From the NCBI RefSeq assembly GCF_040802235.1, contig NC_133161.1, positions 108,207,001-108,271,000 on the forward strand: a stretch of 64,000 nt of DNA. The letters run 5' to 3'. Source of the DNA: Manis javanica (lineage: Eukaryota; Chordata; Mammalia; Pholidota; Manidae). The notes under the pieces were generated by a model that searched no databases, had not been told where the DNA came from, and was given only the letters and a program-made list of their open reading frames with translations. This document shows positions 33,646 through 45,907 of this stretch, piece by piece; the first letter of the stretch is position 1; every line of letters begins with the position of its first letter. The position numbers and the translations under genes were made by a program.

Positions 33646-36545
33646 GGGATCACGGGAAGATGGCGGCGTGAGTAGTTCAGAGGAAATCTCCCCAAAACAT
33701 ATATATTTATGAAAATACAATAAATACAACTATTACTAAAAGAGACACCAGTGGATGCAGTACAACAGCCAGGATACATCTACATCTGTGAGAACTCAAC
33801 ATCACATGAAGGGGGTAAGATACAAGCCACGGCCAGGCAGGACCCGAACACTCCCCCACCCCAGAACCCAGCGGGAAGAAAGGAGTTGGAACGGGGAGGG
33901 AGTGAAAGCCCAGGACTGCTAAACAAACAGCTCTAGAAATCCGCACCCGGAGCGCAGACACAAGGTGCACGGGGTGCTGGATATTAGAGAAACGGAAAAG
34001 CAAAACCTGTGGGCAGGTCCCCACAACCAGCGCCCCTGAGACAAAAGAAAAGGGAGTGCTTCCTGCAAGTCTTAAAGAGACAGGGACCCCATAGGTGGAC
34101 GAAGTTGTCCCAGCAGCTGGGAATACCGGGGAAACTTAGGTGCCCTAAACGGAGGCAGTGTAATTCTGAAGCCCCTCTGGCACTAAGCAGCCTGCCAGTC
34201 ATTCCTCAAACTGGCATGGACACTGACACACCGGCCCAATAGCAGGAGAGTGGAAGCACGTGCTGGGGACGGCAGCGCCGGAAGGGACTAGGAGCAGATT
34301 TGTGCGCCAGTGGCGCCAGACGGGACCAAGAGAGGCTTGTGCAAGATCGCAGTGGCGTGACCAAACAGCCCGGGGACACCTCGCATGCACCAGTGGCAGT
34401 GAAGCCAGAGGAGCCCAGTAGACGCCCGCGCTGGAGAGCCCCACGCGCACCTGCAGTGGAGCCAGAGGGAGCAGGTGGGCTCCCAGCAGCCAACCAGAAT
34501 CCCAGCCCAATGCACAGCCACCCGGGCCAGACCCAAAGGTCACTGCTGCCACACAGCTGCCCGGCAGGGGTGCTGCTAGCATGGAGGAGCACACCTGGCG
34601 TGCCTGCCACTCCCCACAGGGCTCCAAGCTGCTCTGACAGACACCCCGCCCACAGCAGCTTAGGGGACAAACCCAGTGGTGGCTCCAGGAGTGCGGGTAA
34701 CCGTCACAGGCAGCGGAGCAGAGCAAGGCATCCAGGAAGCAGGAAAGCACTTTCTTCTCCCAGCGGCCACACCCACAACCTGGCTACAGCCACCGCTATC
34801 CCCATGAAAAGGCAAAAAAAATTTAGTCCAGTCCAAGATAGTTCAAACAACACCTGAGAAAGGATCTGCAGAGGCAGACCTAACCAGTCTCCCTGAAAAA
34901 GAATTCAAAATAAAAATCATAAACATGCTGACAGAGCTGCAGAGAAATATGCAAGAGCTAAGGGATGAAGTCCAGAGGGAGATTACAGACGTACAGACGG
35001 AGATTACAGAAGTGAAACAAACTCTGGAAGGATTTATAAGCAGAATGGATAAGATGCAAGAGGGCATGGATGGAAGAGAAACCAGAGAACAGGAACTCAT
35101 AGAAGCTGACGCAGAGAGAGATAAAAGGATATCCAGGAATGAAACAATATTAAGAGAACTGTGTGACCGATCCAAAAGCAACAATATCCGCATTACAGGG
35201 GTACCAGAGGAAGAAGAGAAAAAGAGATAGAAAGTGTCTTTGAAGAAATAATTGCTGAGAACTTCCCAAACTGGGGGGGGGAAATAGTTGTTCAGACTAC
35301 AGAGGCACATAGAACTCCTGAGAGATGGGACCCAAAGAGGACAACACCAAGACACATAATAATTAAAACGGCAAAGATCAAGGACAGGGACAGAGTATTA
35401 AAGGCAGCCAGAGAGAGAAAAAAGGTCACCTACAAAGGAAAACCCATCAGGCTATCATCAGACTTCTCAACAGAAACCTTACAGGCCAGAAGAGAATGGC
35501 ATAATATATTTAATGCAATGAAACAGAAGGGCCTTGAACCAAGGATACTGTTCGTGCAAGGATAATCCAGCACGATTATCATTTAAATATGAAGGAGGGA
35601 TTAAACAATTGCCAGAGAAGCAAAAGTTGAGGGAATTTGCCTCCCACAAACCACCTCTACAGGGTTTCTTAGAGGGACTGCTCTAGATGGGAGCACTCCT
35701 AAAAAGAGCACAGAACAAAACACTCAACATATGAAGAATGGAGGAGGAGGAAAAAGAACAGAAAGAAATAATCATCAAACTGTGTTTATAACAGCTCAAT
35801 AAGTGAGTTAAGTCAGATAGTAAGGTAGTAAACAAGCTAACCTTGAACCTTTGGTAACCACGAATCTAAAGACTTCAATGGCAATAAGTACATATCTTTC
35901 AATAATCACCCTAAATGTAAATAGACTGAATGCACCAATCAAGAGACACACAGTAATAGAATGGATAAAAAAGCAAGACTCATCTATATGCTGCTTACAA
36001 GAAACTCACGTCAAACCCAAAGACAGGCACAGATTAAAAGTCAAGGGATGGAGAATGACTTTTCATGAAAACAACAGAGAGAAAAAAGCAGGTGTTGCAA
36101 GACTAGTATCAGACAAAACAGACTTCAAAACAAAGAAAGTAACAAGAGATAAAGAAGGACATTACATAATGATAAAGGGCTCAGTCCAACAAGAGGATAT
36201 AACCATTATAAACACATATGCATCCAATACAGGAGCACCAATATATGTGAAACAAATAGTAACAGAATTAAAGGAGGAAATAGAATGCAATGCATTTATT
36301 TTGGGAGACTTTAACACACCACTCACTCCAAAGGACAGATCCACCAGACAGAAAATAAGTAAGGACACAGAGGCACTGAACAACACACTAGAACAGATGG
36401 ACCTAACAGACATCTATAGAACTCTACAACCAAAAGCAACAGGATACACATTCTTCTCAAGTGCACATGGAACATTCTCCAGAATAGACCACATACTAGG
36501 CCACACAAAGAGCCTTAGTAAAATCCAAAAGATTGAAATCCTACC
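33646..36545 (+). mobile_element. LINE-1 5' part: promoter region, ORF1 and endonuclease domain
   Basis: It starts with GATCACGGGAAGATGGCGGCG, an L1 5' end. The GC-rich 5' UTR runs to about 34,800. ORF1 (about 34,805-35,560) shows a coiled coil (MLTELQRNMQELRDEVQREI) and the GVPEEEE and RLSSDFSTETLQARR blocks, broken by frameshifts near 34,850 and 35,230. ORF2 opens at 35,866 or just before with the endonuclease domain (TLNVNRLNAPI, LQETHV, ILGDFNTPL, RIDHILGH). Reading stays open to 36,561 but leaves L1 order after IQKIEILP, so the SDH catalytic triad and all reverse transcriptase are missing. It inserted into, or was joined to, the older LINE. Confidence 0.85.
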
Positions 36546-36981
36546 AATGGTGAAATACTGAATGCTTCTTTCTAAAATGGGAGCAATGCAAGGATGTCCA
36601 ATCTCACCCTTACCATTCAGCATAGTACTCAGAGTGGTAGCTAGTGCAATAAAACAATTAAAGGAACTAAAGTGAATTCAGATGAGACAGTAAAAAACTC
36701 CTGTTTGCAGATGACATGGTAGTCTATGTATAAAACCTCAAGAAATCTACAAAACCATAGAACAAACAAGTGAATTCATTAAGGCCACGGGATACAAGTT
36801 AAACATACAGAATTCAATTGTTTTACTTCTGTGTACTATCAAAGTACACATAAAACCCAAAAATTTAAAAAGGAAATACTTAGTGTAAGTCTAACAAAAC
36901 ATGCATGACTTACATGCTAAAAACTACAAAATGCTGATTTTAAAAAGTCTGGAGAGACATACTATTGAGGTACAGCACAGA
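36546..36981 (+). mobile_element. Ancient LINE, reverse-transcriptase region
   Basis: CAATGGTGAAATACTGAATGC, then GCAATGCAAGGATGTCCAAT (an RQGCPLSP-like motif) and TTTGCAGATGACATGGTAGT (the FADDM active-site motif), in L1 order with stops. This fits the continuation of the old element at 31,201-33,645. Confidence 0.75.
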
Positions 36982-38152
36982 TGTGGGACAAGCATCATGA
37001 TTAACTCTTCCTGCCTATCATGAAAAATGCTGATATATAAACAGTATAGTAAGAACAGGAGGGCTTAAGGCTTCTTAAGGCTTAAGGCTAAGATTTCATT
37101 TTAAGTATCAGGGAGTTAAGAGGTAAGATTCCCAATATATGCTTTGGTAATCAGACAATAACCCACCCTATTTTGAAAACAATTCAGATTCCAAAAGACA
37201 TATGCACCCCTGTATTTATCGCAGCACTATTTACAAGAGCCAAGATAAGGAAGCAACCTAAGTGTCCATCAGTAGATGAATGGATAAAGAAGAAGTGGTA
37301 CATACACACAATGGAATACTATTCAGCCATAAGAAACCAACAAATCCTACCATTTGCAACAACATGGATGGAGCTAGAGGGTATTATGCTCAGTGAAATA
37401 AGTCAGGCAGTGAAAGACAAATACCAAATGATTTCCCTCATCTGTGGAGTGTAACAATGAAGCAAAACTGAAGGAACAAAACAGCAGCAGACTCACAGAC
37501 TCCAAGAAGGGACTAGTGGTTACTGAAGGGGAGGTGTGGGGGAGGGAGGGAGAAGGGGATTGTGGGGCATCATGATTGGTGCACATGGTGTGTGTGGGGT
37601 CAAGGGGGAAGACAGTGTAGCTCAGAGAAGACAAATAGGGACTCTGTGGCATCTTACTACACTGATGGACAGTGACTGGATTGGGGTATGGGGGGGACTC
37701 GATAATATGGGTAAATGTAATAACCACATTGTGTTTCTTGTGAAACCTTCGTAAGAGTGTATATCAATGATACTTTGAAAAAAATAACCCACCCTATCTT
37801 AAGGCAGGGTAAGCAGTCCTGATAAGTTCCCAGTGCTTGAGGGCCACCACTATCTTCGAGAAGAACAAGATCAATAAATTCTTTATGTTAAGTTTATCTT
37901 ACAGAATTCTCTAGAGGACTGTGGGTGAGAGAAACATCATGAAACCACAAGTAAAGCCTACACCCAACACCCCCCCTGCCCTTTACTCCATTCCTGAAAG
38001 CCTTAAAAGACAGAATCCTAAGTCCTTAAGTGCGTTTCCCCTCAGAGGTTGCCCGTACTCCACTTTCTTCGAGTGTGTACTTTTTAAATAAAGCCTTCTC
38101 ACTGCTCAACTTCCTGCGTTATGTCTCTGCACTCTTCCAGTGGTACATTGCA
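36982..38152 (+). mobile_element. Probable solo LTR, interrupted by a LINE-1 tail
   Basis: A sequence starting TGTGGGACAAGC and ending TACATTGCA, with AATAAA at 38,087-38,092 followed by a C/T-rich U5-like stretch. Without the L1 insertion (37,172-37,782 plus one target copy) it is about 545 bp. No internal retroviral sequence or clear target duplication was seen, so the ends and the family are uncertain. Confidence 0.5.
37157..37797 (+). mobile_element. 5'-truncated LINE-1 with 15-bp target duplication
   Basis: The last part of ORF2 (stop at 37,452-37,454) and the 3' UTR, ending at 37,782. The 15-mer AATAACCCACCCTAT is perfect on both sides (37,157-37,171 and 37,783-37,797), proof of target-primed insertion into the surrounding LTR. 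Confidence 0.93.
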
Positions 38153-38780
38153 TCACTTTGCCATTGCAATCTATTTTCTAGACTTGAGCACAAGTCTTCA
38201 TGCTTTTTGTCCTACTTCAGGCAAGCAGGGAAGGGCTACTGAGATCTCTGATTTGGTTTTGCAAGTTACTGTCACCTAGGCGACCTGGGTAGGACTGCAA
38301 CTGAATGATCACACTCTTTAGTAGCCTGCCTGAAAATATCCTTTATTTGCCTTTGGAAAGTTCTCAGAACATAATCTCACTCCATCCAGTGCTCTGCGGC
38401 TCCCCCAAATCTTGGGATGATAGGCGCTTAGTTCCCATGCTGTGAAGATTCAAGCAGACACTGAATATCAGGCAACCCATGCTTCAGGAGTTGGGAAGGG
38501 ATCTGCCCTATGCTGCGCAAGAGTTCAGTGAGCTTCACTCTCCTCTCTCTGTCCTCCCTCGCTCTCTGCTGCCTGTACAGCTACTGCCATTCTCTAGTGC
38601 TCTTGCTTTAATGAATTCCTTCCTTACCTATACTTGTCTGACCTGCTTGAGACTTCTTACCTGTTCAGAGTCAAGAACCCTCCATGGTCTAGGATAAGGT
38701 CTCACCTGGTGTGCAGGAGACATCTCCCCAGATGCAGCTGCCTGACATTATGTTCATGGGTTTTTAAGTCTGAACATAGT
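38153..38780. other. OGDH intron 1, unclassified sequence
   Basis: No family recognised. It lies between an LTR and the next piece of the ancient LINE, so it may be part of another inserted element. Confidence 0.4.
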
Positions 38781-39070
38781 AAAGATGTTGATTATCTCCA
38801 ACTTGATATACAGGATAACACAATTCCTATCAAAATGCCACTAAGATTTTTTTGTGTATATAGGCAAGATTATTCTAAAAATTTATATAGGAAGAACGCA
38901 AAGGAACTAGATGAGCTAAAAGAATTCTGAAGAAAAGTAATAAAACGGGAGAAATCAATCTACCTGATTTCAACATTTATTATGTATGTGCAATGATCAT
39001 GAATGTGTAATATTAACAGTGAGGACAGAATGACCAATGGAACAGAATGCTGAATTCTAAAAGACCCACA
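38781..39070 (+). mobile_element. Ancient LINE, post-reverse-transcriptase region
   Basis: Encodes DNTIPIKMPLRFF and continues through a GACCAATGGAACAGAATGC stretch to AAGACCCACA, matching the order of L1 ORF2. The same element continues at 45,901 with ACCCACAAATGATTTTTGAC. The minus-strand L1 split it exactly here. Confidence 0.78.
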
Positions 39071-41614
39071 GAAAAACAAACAATTTTTAAAATTAAAGTA
39101 TCATTAATATACAATCTTATGTTGGTTTCAAATGTACATCACAGTTCCCATGGTCCCAAATGGACCAAGACTTCCCATGATTAACTTATATTCTGATTGT
39201 GAATTGCTGTGCCCCTTTACGCCCCCTCACACCTTGCACCTATCCCAACCCCTCCCGCTGGGTAACCACTAGTCATTTCTCAGTGTCTATAAGTCTAATG
39301 CTGTTTTGTTCCTTATGTTTTGCTATAATATTCCACAAATAAGTGAAATCACATGGTACTTGTCTTTCTCTGCCTGCCTTATTTTACTTAGCATAATACC
39401 TGCTAGATGCATCAATATTGTTGCAAATAGCAGGATTTTTCTTTTTATGGCTCAATAACATACTACTGTGCATATGTACCAAATTTTCTTTATCCATTCA
39501 TCTATTGATGGACACTTAGGTTGCTTCCATGCTGGGGTACTGCAAATAGTGCAGCAATAAACATAAGGGGTGCATGTGTTTTTGTGAATCAGGGACTTTG
39601 TTTTCTTTGGGTAAATTCCTAGGAGTGGAATTACTGGGTCAAATGGCATTTCTATTTTTAGCTTTTTGAGGAACCTCCATACTGCTTTCCAGAGCAGTTG
39701 TACCAATTTGCATTCCAACCAACAGGATAGGAGGGTGCCCCTTTCTCTGAAACCTCTCCAGCATGTTGTTTTTCATTTTTTGAAGTGGCCATTCTAACCG
39801 ATGTGAGGTGTTATCTCATTGTGGTTTGAATTTGCATTTCCCTGATGATTGGTAATGTGGAAATCTTTTCATATGCCTGTTGGCCTTCTGAATTTCTTCT
39901 TTTACATCTGAATTTCTTCTTTGGAGAAGTGTCTGTTCACCTCCTCTGCCCACATTTGAATTGTCTTATTTGTTTTTTGTTTGTTGAGGTGCATGAGCTC
40001 TTTATATATTTTGGATGTCAACCCCTTACCACATGTCATTTATGAATATATTCTCCCATACTGTAGGATGTCTTTGTATCCTGATGGTGTCCTTTGCTGT
40101 ACAGAAGCTTTTTAGTTTGATATAGTCCCACTTGTTCATTTTTGCTTTCATATTCCTTGCCCGGGGTGATATGTTCATGAAGAAGTTGCTCATATTTATG
40201 TCCAAGAGATTTTTGCCTATGTTTTTTTCTAAGGGTTTTATGGTTTCATGACTTACATTCAGGTCTTTCATCCATTTGAGTTTACTTTTGTGTATGGGGT
40301 TAGATAATCATCCAGTTTCTTTCTCTTATATGTAACTGTCTAGTTTTTCTAACACCAACTGTTGAAGAGGCTGTCATTTCTCCATTGTATATACATGGCT
40401 CCTTTATTGTATATTAATTGATCATATATACTTGGGTTTATATCTGGGCTCTCTAATCTGTTCTATTGGTCTATGGGTCTGTTCTTGTGCCAGTACCAAA
40501 TTATCTTGATTACTGTGGCTATGCAGTAGAGCTTGAAGTCAGGGAGTGTAATTCCACCCATTTTATTCTTCCTTCTCAGGATTGCTTTGGCTATTCGGGG
40601 TCTTTTGTGGTTCCATACGAATTTTGGAACAATTTGCTCTAGTTCATTGAATAATGCTGTTGGTATTTTGATAGGGATTGCATTGAATGTGTAGAGTGCT
40701 TTAGGCAGGATGGCCATTTTGACTATTAATTCATCCTATCCAGGAGGACAGGATGTGTTTCCATTTATTGGTATCTTCTTTAATTTCTCTCATGAATTTC
40801 TTGTAGTTTTAAGAGTATAAGTCTTTCACTTCCTTGGCTATGTTGATTCCTAGGTATTTTATTCTTTTGGATGCAACTGTGAATGGAATTGTTTTCCTGA
40901 TTTCTATTTCTGCTAGTTCATGGTTAGTGTATAGGAATGCAACATATTTCTGTCTATTAATTTTGTATCCTGCAAGTTTACTGAAATCAGATGTTAGATC
41001 TAGTAGTTTTGGAGTGGATTCTTTAGGGTTTTTTATATACAATATGTCATCTGCAAACAGGGACAGTTTAAGTTCTTCCTTGCCAATCTGGATGCCTTTT
41101 ATTTTTTTGTGTTGTCTGATTGCTGTGGCTAGGACCTCCGGAACTATGTTGAATCGAAGTGGGAAGAGTGGGCATCCCTGTCTTGTTCCTGATCTTAAAG
41201 GAAAAGCTTTCAGCTTCTTGCTGTTAAGTATAATGTTGGCTGTGGGTTTGTCATATATGGCCTTTATTACATTGAGGTACTTGTCCTCTATACCCATTTT
41301 GTTGAGAGTTTTTATCATGAATGGATATTGAATTTTATCAAATGCTTTTTCAGCATCTATGGAGATGATCATGCAGTTTTTGTCCTTTTTGTTGAAGTAG
41401 TGGATGATGTTGATGGATTTTTTTTAATGTTGAGCCATCCTTGCATTCCTGGGATGAATCCCAGTTGATCATGATAGATAATCTTTTTGATGTGTTTTTG
41501 AATTTGGTTTGCTAATATTTTGTTGAGTATTTTTCCTTCTATGTTCATCAGGGATATTGGTCTGTAATTTTCTTTTTCTGTGGTGTCTTCACGTTGTTTT
41601 GGTATTACTGCTTT

Positions 41615-41834
41615 CAGATCAAACAGACGGAAAGTAAATAAAGAGACAGAGGCACTGAACAACATATTAGAACAGATGGACGTAACAGACAACTACAGAA
41701 CACTCTATCCAAAAGCAACAGGATACACATTCTTCTAAAGTACACATGGAACATTTTCAAACATGGATCATATTCTTTCAAACAAAGAATCTGCTTTCAC
41801 TGATTCTTTCTATTCTTTTATTCTTCTCAATGTT
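41615..41834 (+). repeat. Patch inside the L1 made of an inverted and a direct local copy
   Basis: 41,615-41,773 is the reverse complement of 42,747-42,905 (159 bp, about four mismatches). 41,790-41,834 is identical to 42,279-42,323 (45 bp, direct). They are joined by 16 bp. The surrounding L1 reads normally on either side (GGTATTACTG before, ATTGTAGAATGGGTTTGGG after), so the patch is an insertion. Confidence 0.9.
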
Positions 41835-42746
41835 GGCATTGTAGAATGGGTTTGGGAGTATTCCCTCCTCTTCTACTTTTTGGAAAACTTTAAGGAGGAT
41901 GAGTTTTAGGTCTTCACTAAATGTTTGATACAATTCAGCAGTGAAACCATCTGGCCCAGGCATTTTGTTCTTAGGTAGCTTTTTGATTATCAATTCAATT
42001 TCTTTGCTTGTAATTTGTCTATTCAGGTTTTTTGTTTCTTCCTGGGTCAGCCTTGGTAGGTTGTATTTTTGTAGAAAATTGTCCATTTCTTCTAGGTTAT
42101 CCAATTTGTTAGCATATAAATTTTCATAATATTCTCTCATAATTGTTTGCGTTTCTGTGGTGTCCATCGTGATTTTTCCTTTCTCATTTCTGATTCTGTT
42201 TATGTGAGCAGACTCTTTTTTCTTGGTAAGTCTGGCTAGGGGTTTATCTATTTTGTTTATTCTCTAGAAGAACCAGCTTCTGCTTTCACTGATTCTTTCT
42301 ATTCTTTTATTCTTCTCAATGTTATTTATTTCTGCTCTAATCTTTATTATGTCCCTCCTTCTACTGACTTTCTTTTGTCCTCATTTGTTGTTCCTTTTCT
42401 AGTTTCATTAATTGTGAGTTTAGACTGTTCATTTGGGATTGTTCTTCTTTCCTGAGGAGGCCTGTATTGCAATATATTTCCCTCTTAGCATGGCCTTTGC
42501 TGTGTCCCACAGATTTTGTGCTGTTGAGTTATTGTTGTCATTTGTCTCCATATACTGCTTGATCTCTGTTTTTATTTGGTCATTGATCCATTGATTATTT
42601 AGGAGAATGTTATTGAGCCTCCATGTGTTTGTGGGATTTTTCATTTTCTTTGTGTAAGTTATTTCTAGTTTCATACCTTTGTGATTTGAGCTGTTGGTAC
42701 AATTTTAGTCTTTTTGAATTTACTGAGGCTCTTTTTGTGGCCTCAT

Positions 42747-42905
42747 ATATGATCCATGTTTGAAAATGTTCCATGTGTACTTGAGAAGAATGTGTATCCT
42801 GTTGCTTTTGGATAGAGTGTTCTGTAATTGTCTGTTACGTCCATCTGTTCTAATAAGTTGTTCAGTGCCTCTGTCTCTTTATTTACTTTCTGTCTGTTTG
42901 ATCTG
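42747..42905 (-). repeat. Donor copy of the inverted L1 patch
   Basis: L1 endonuclease-coding stretch in its normal place. Its reverse complement recurs at 41,615-41,773. Confidence 0.9.
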
Positions 42906-43321
42906 TCGTTTGGAGTGAGTGGTGTGTTGAAGTCTCCTAAAATGAATGCACTGCATTCTATTTCCACCTTTAATTCTGTTAGTATTTGTTTCACATATGT
43001 AAGTGATCATGTGTTGGATGCATAGATATTTATAATAGTTATATCCTCTTGTTGGACTGATCCCTTTATCATTAGGTAATGTCCTTGTCTCTTGTTACTT
43101 TCTTTGTTTTGAAATCAATTTTGCCTAACAGAAGTACTACTAATCCTGGTTTTGTCTCCCTATTATTTGGATGGATTATCCATCCTTTCACTTTTAACCT
43201 GTGTATGTCTTTGGGTCTGAAATGAATCTCTTGTAGGGAGCATATACATGGGTCTTGTTTTTTTATTTCATTCTGCCACTGTATGTCTTTTGATTGGAGT
43301 ATTCAGTCCTTTTACATCTGA

Positions 43322-43850
43322 GGAATTAAAACAGAAATCAAGCAATACATGGAGACAAATGACAACAAAACACAAGAGCCCAAAATCTGAGGGAGGTAGC
43401 AAAGGCAGTTCTAAGAGGACATAGCAATACTGGCTCACCTCAATATAAAAGAATAATCCCAAATAAACAGTGTAAACTCACAATTAAGGAAACTAAAAAA
43501 AGAAGAACAAATGAAACCCAGAATCAGAAGGAGGGATGTAATAAAGACCAGAACAGAAATACAATAAAACAATGGGAAAAAAAATCAATAAGACCAGGAG
43601 CTGGTTGTTCAAGAAAATAAACAAAATAGATAAACCCCTAGCCAGACTTATCAAGAAAAAAAGAGTGTACACACATAAACAGAATCAGAAACAGAGAAGA
43701 AATAATCACAATGGATACCACAGAAATACAAAGAATTATTAGAGAATACTATGAAAAATAATATCCCAATAAATTGGACAACTTAAAAGAAATGAAGAGC
43801 TTTCTGGAAAAATACAGCCTTCCAAGGCTGACCCAGGAAACAGAAAATCT
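43322..43850 (+). mobile_element. Oppositely oriented L1 segment within the minus-strand L1
   Basis: Reads as L1 ORF2 just after the endonuclease on the plus strand (CAGAAATCAAGCAATACATGG to CTTCCAAGGCTGACCCAGG), whereas both sides are minus-strand L1. It corresponds to about 42,555-42,015 of the host L1 read in reverse, with visible divergence of perhaps 15%. It replaces the ORF1-ORF2 junction and the first part of the endonuclease. Confidence 0.8.
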
Positions 43851-45907
43851 TTGTCCTCCATTCTTTGTATATTATCATATTCTGTACTCTTTGTCTATCC
43901 CTTGGGTGACATCTATTTAGACTTAGGAATACTTCCATTTATAGCAGTCACTTCAGAATGCACTGTAGAGGTTCAGATGTCTGCTGTTGGCCTGATGGGA
44001 TTTCCTTTGTAAGTATTCTTTTTTCTCTCTCCAATTTCAACATTCTCCTTATCTTTGATCTTTGCCATTTTAATTATTGTATTATGTGTCTTGCTGTTGT
44101 CTTCCTGGGGTTCCTTTTGTTAGGGGATCTCTGTACGTCCATGATGAGTGTCTATTTCCTCCCCCAAATTGAGGAAGATTTCAACAGTAATTCCCTTAAA
44201 GAGACTTTCTCTCCCTTTGTCTTTCTGTTCTCCTTCTGGTTCCATTATGCAAATATTGTTTCATATGGATTGGTCACAAAGCTCTCATCATTCTTTCATT
44301 TCTAGAGATCATTTTTCTCTCTGTTCAACTTCTTTGTATTCTTCTTCTCTAACTTCCATATCATTTACCATCTCCTCTACCTGTTCTAACCTACTCTTAA
44401 ATCCCTCCATTGTATGTTTCATTTCAGATACTGTATTCTTCAGCTCTGAGTGGCTTTTTTCAGGTTCTCTGTCTCTTTGCTGAAGTCCACCCTGAGATCT
44501 CGAATACTTTTCTGTAAATCTGTGAGCATGTTTATGACTTTCATTTTGAAATCTTTATCAAGAAGATTGGTGATATCTGTTTCATTTAGCCCTCTTTCTG
44601 GGGTTCTGTCCTGTAGTTTTGTTTGGATCATTTTCCTCTGCCTACTCATTTTGTCAGGGTTTCTGTGTGTTTTCCTTTGTATTTATCAGATAACTCTGTT
44701 AAGCTTACTGTCCTATATAGTTTTATGAAGAAGGCATTGTATGGTGCTCAAGATTCTTTACTCTTTCATTTTGTTCTTCTTTCTCTTGCCTGTAGGTTGG
44801 GGTCAGGGGAGGGCTTGGGTCCTGCTCTTGATCAAGGCTCTGCCACTTCACGCTTTCATGTGTGGTTTTCTCTTCTTTCCTTTCTCTTTAGTGTCTGGTT
44901 CTATTTTGCAGGAGACCGTTGTTGATGTGCAGTGGGGCAGGACATTTTTCTGCAGGTGCTGGCAGTTTGCTTCAGCTGCTGCCTTTGTGCTCAGCTCAGA
45001 AGACTCTGTTGCACTCACTGTGGGCAGCCTGCAGCAATGGCGGGGCTGTAGGGATAATGGGGTGTGTGGACCAATGGGCAGCTCTGCATGGGCTGAAGGA
45101 CCACAACATGAGGCCTGGATACTTGCATGGAGGATGGAGCCCCTGGGGTTGGCTCCTGCAGGCATTTCCCTAGTTGGACTAAAACGGAGCCAAGGAAGCT
45201 GGGAGAGTCTCCTGCTGCCTGTCAGGGAGCAAAGTCCAAGGCTGGCACTGGGTCTACCAGCATGCACATGGAGGAGCCTTGGGACTGTGCTGCCAGCAAG
45301 GGGAATGGACAGTCTGGGGTCCCCGAGAGTTCCCAATCTGTTGGGCTAAAGAATGGCTGGAGTGGGTATCCTCCACCCACCCTTTCTCCTGAGGAACCAG
45401 TTCCATCCAACCCTCACCCCTCTGGCCCTCATCCCACTGCTAAGTCTCTCAAACTGCCACCCTGCTCTGGGTCTCAGGGCCATTGGAGTGCATCTGTCCT
45501 TCACAATGACCAGAGTCCCAGTCTCCCAGAGTGTTCCACCTGCTTCCGGTGTCCAGCCTCACCAATCACGAGAACCCAGTGTAATATAGGCCCATGATTC
45601 CAGGGCAGATCTCCAGGGCCAGGTATGCAGTGCTCCTGGGCTCCTATTCCTTCCCTGTTTTGTTCCTCTTTCTCTTGCCTGTAGGCTGGGGTAGGGGGAG
45701 GGCTTCAGTCCTGCTCTTGATCATGGCTCTGCCACTTCACCCTTTAATGTGTGGTCCTCTCTTCTTCCCCTGGTGTAGGTGTCTGTTCTGCAGTCTTCTG
45801 GTTGTTTTCAGGTTTAGTTGTATTTGTTGTGTTTTCTTCTTTTATGTGTTTTTGCGATGAGGTTTCTGCCTCGCCTTTCTACGCTGCCATCTTTTCCTGA
45901 ACCCACA

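Larger units (their letters stand above)
39071..45900 (-). mobile_element. Nearly full-length LINE-1, rearranged
   Basis: Reading the minus strand from 45,900 there is an L1 5' end (CAGGAAAAGATGGCAGCGTAG), a 5' UTR to about 44,650, ORF1 starting at 44,649 (MSRQRKMIQTKLQDRTPERG), the endonuclease (about 43,310-42,740), reverse transcriptase ([15 protein letters not shown] at about 41,050), the C-terminal region, and a 3' UTR to 39,071. ACCCACA at 39,064-39,070 and 45,901-45,907 is the likely target duplication. About 6.8 kb is close to full length. It is dead: many stops, an inverted segment (43,322-43,850) and a 220-bp patch (41,615-41,834). It is co-oriented with OGDH transcription. Confidence 0.88.

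Noticed and set aside
34199-34857. Overlapping long frames on both strands (183 and 185 codons)
   Set aside because: They lie in the GC-rich 5' UTR of an L1. No homology is visible beyond the last residues that run into ORF1.
44741-45597. Long frames on both strands near 45 kb
   Set aside because: They are the 5' UTR of the reverse-strand L1, not genes.
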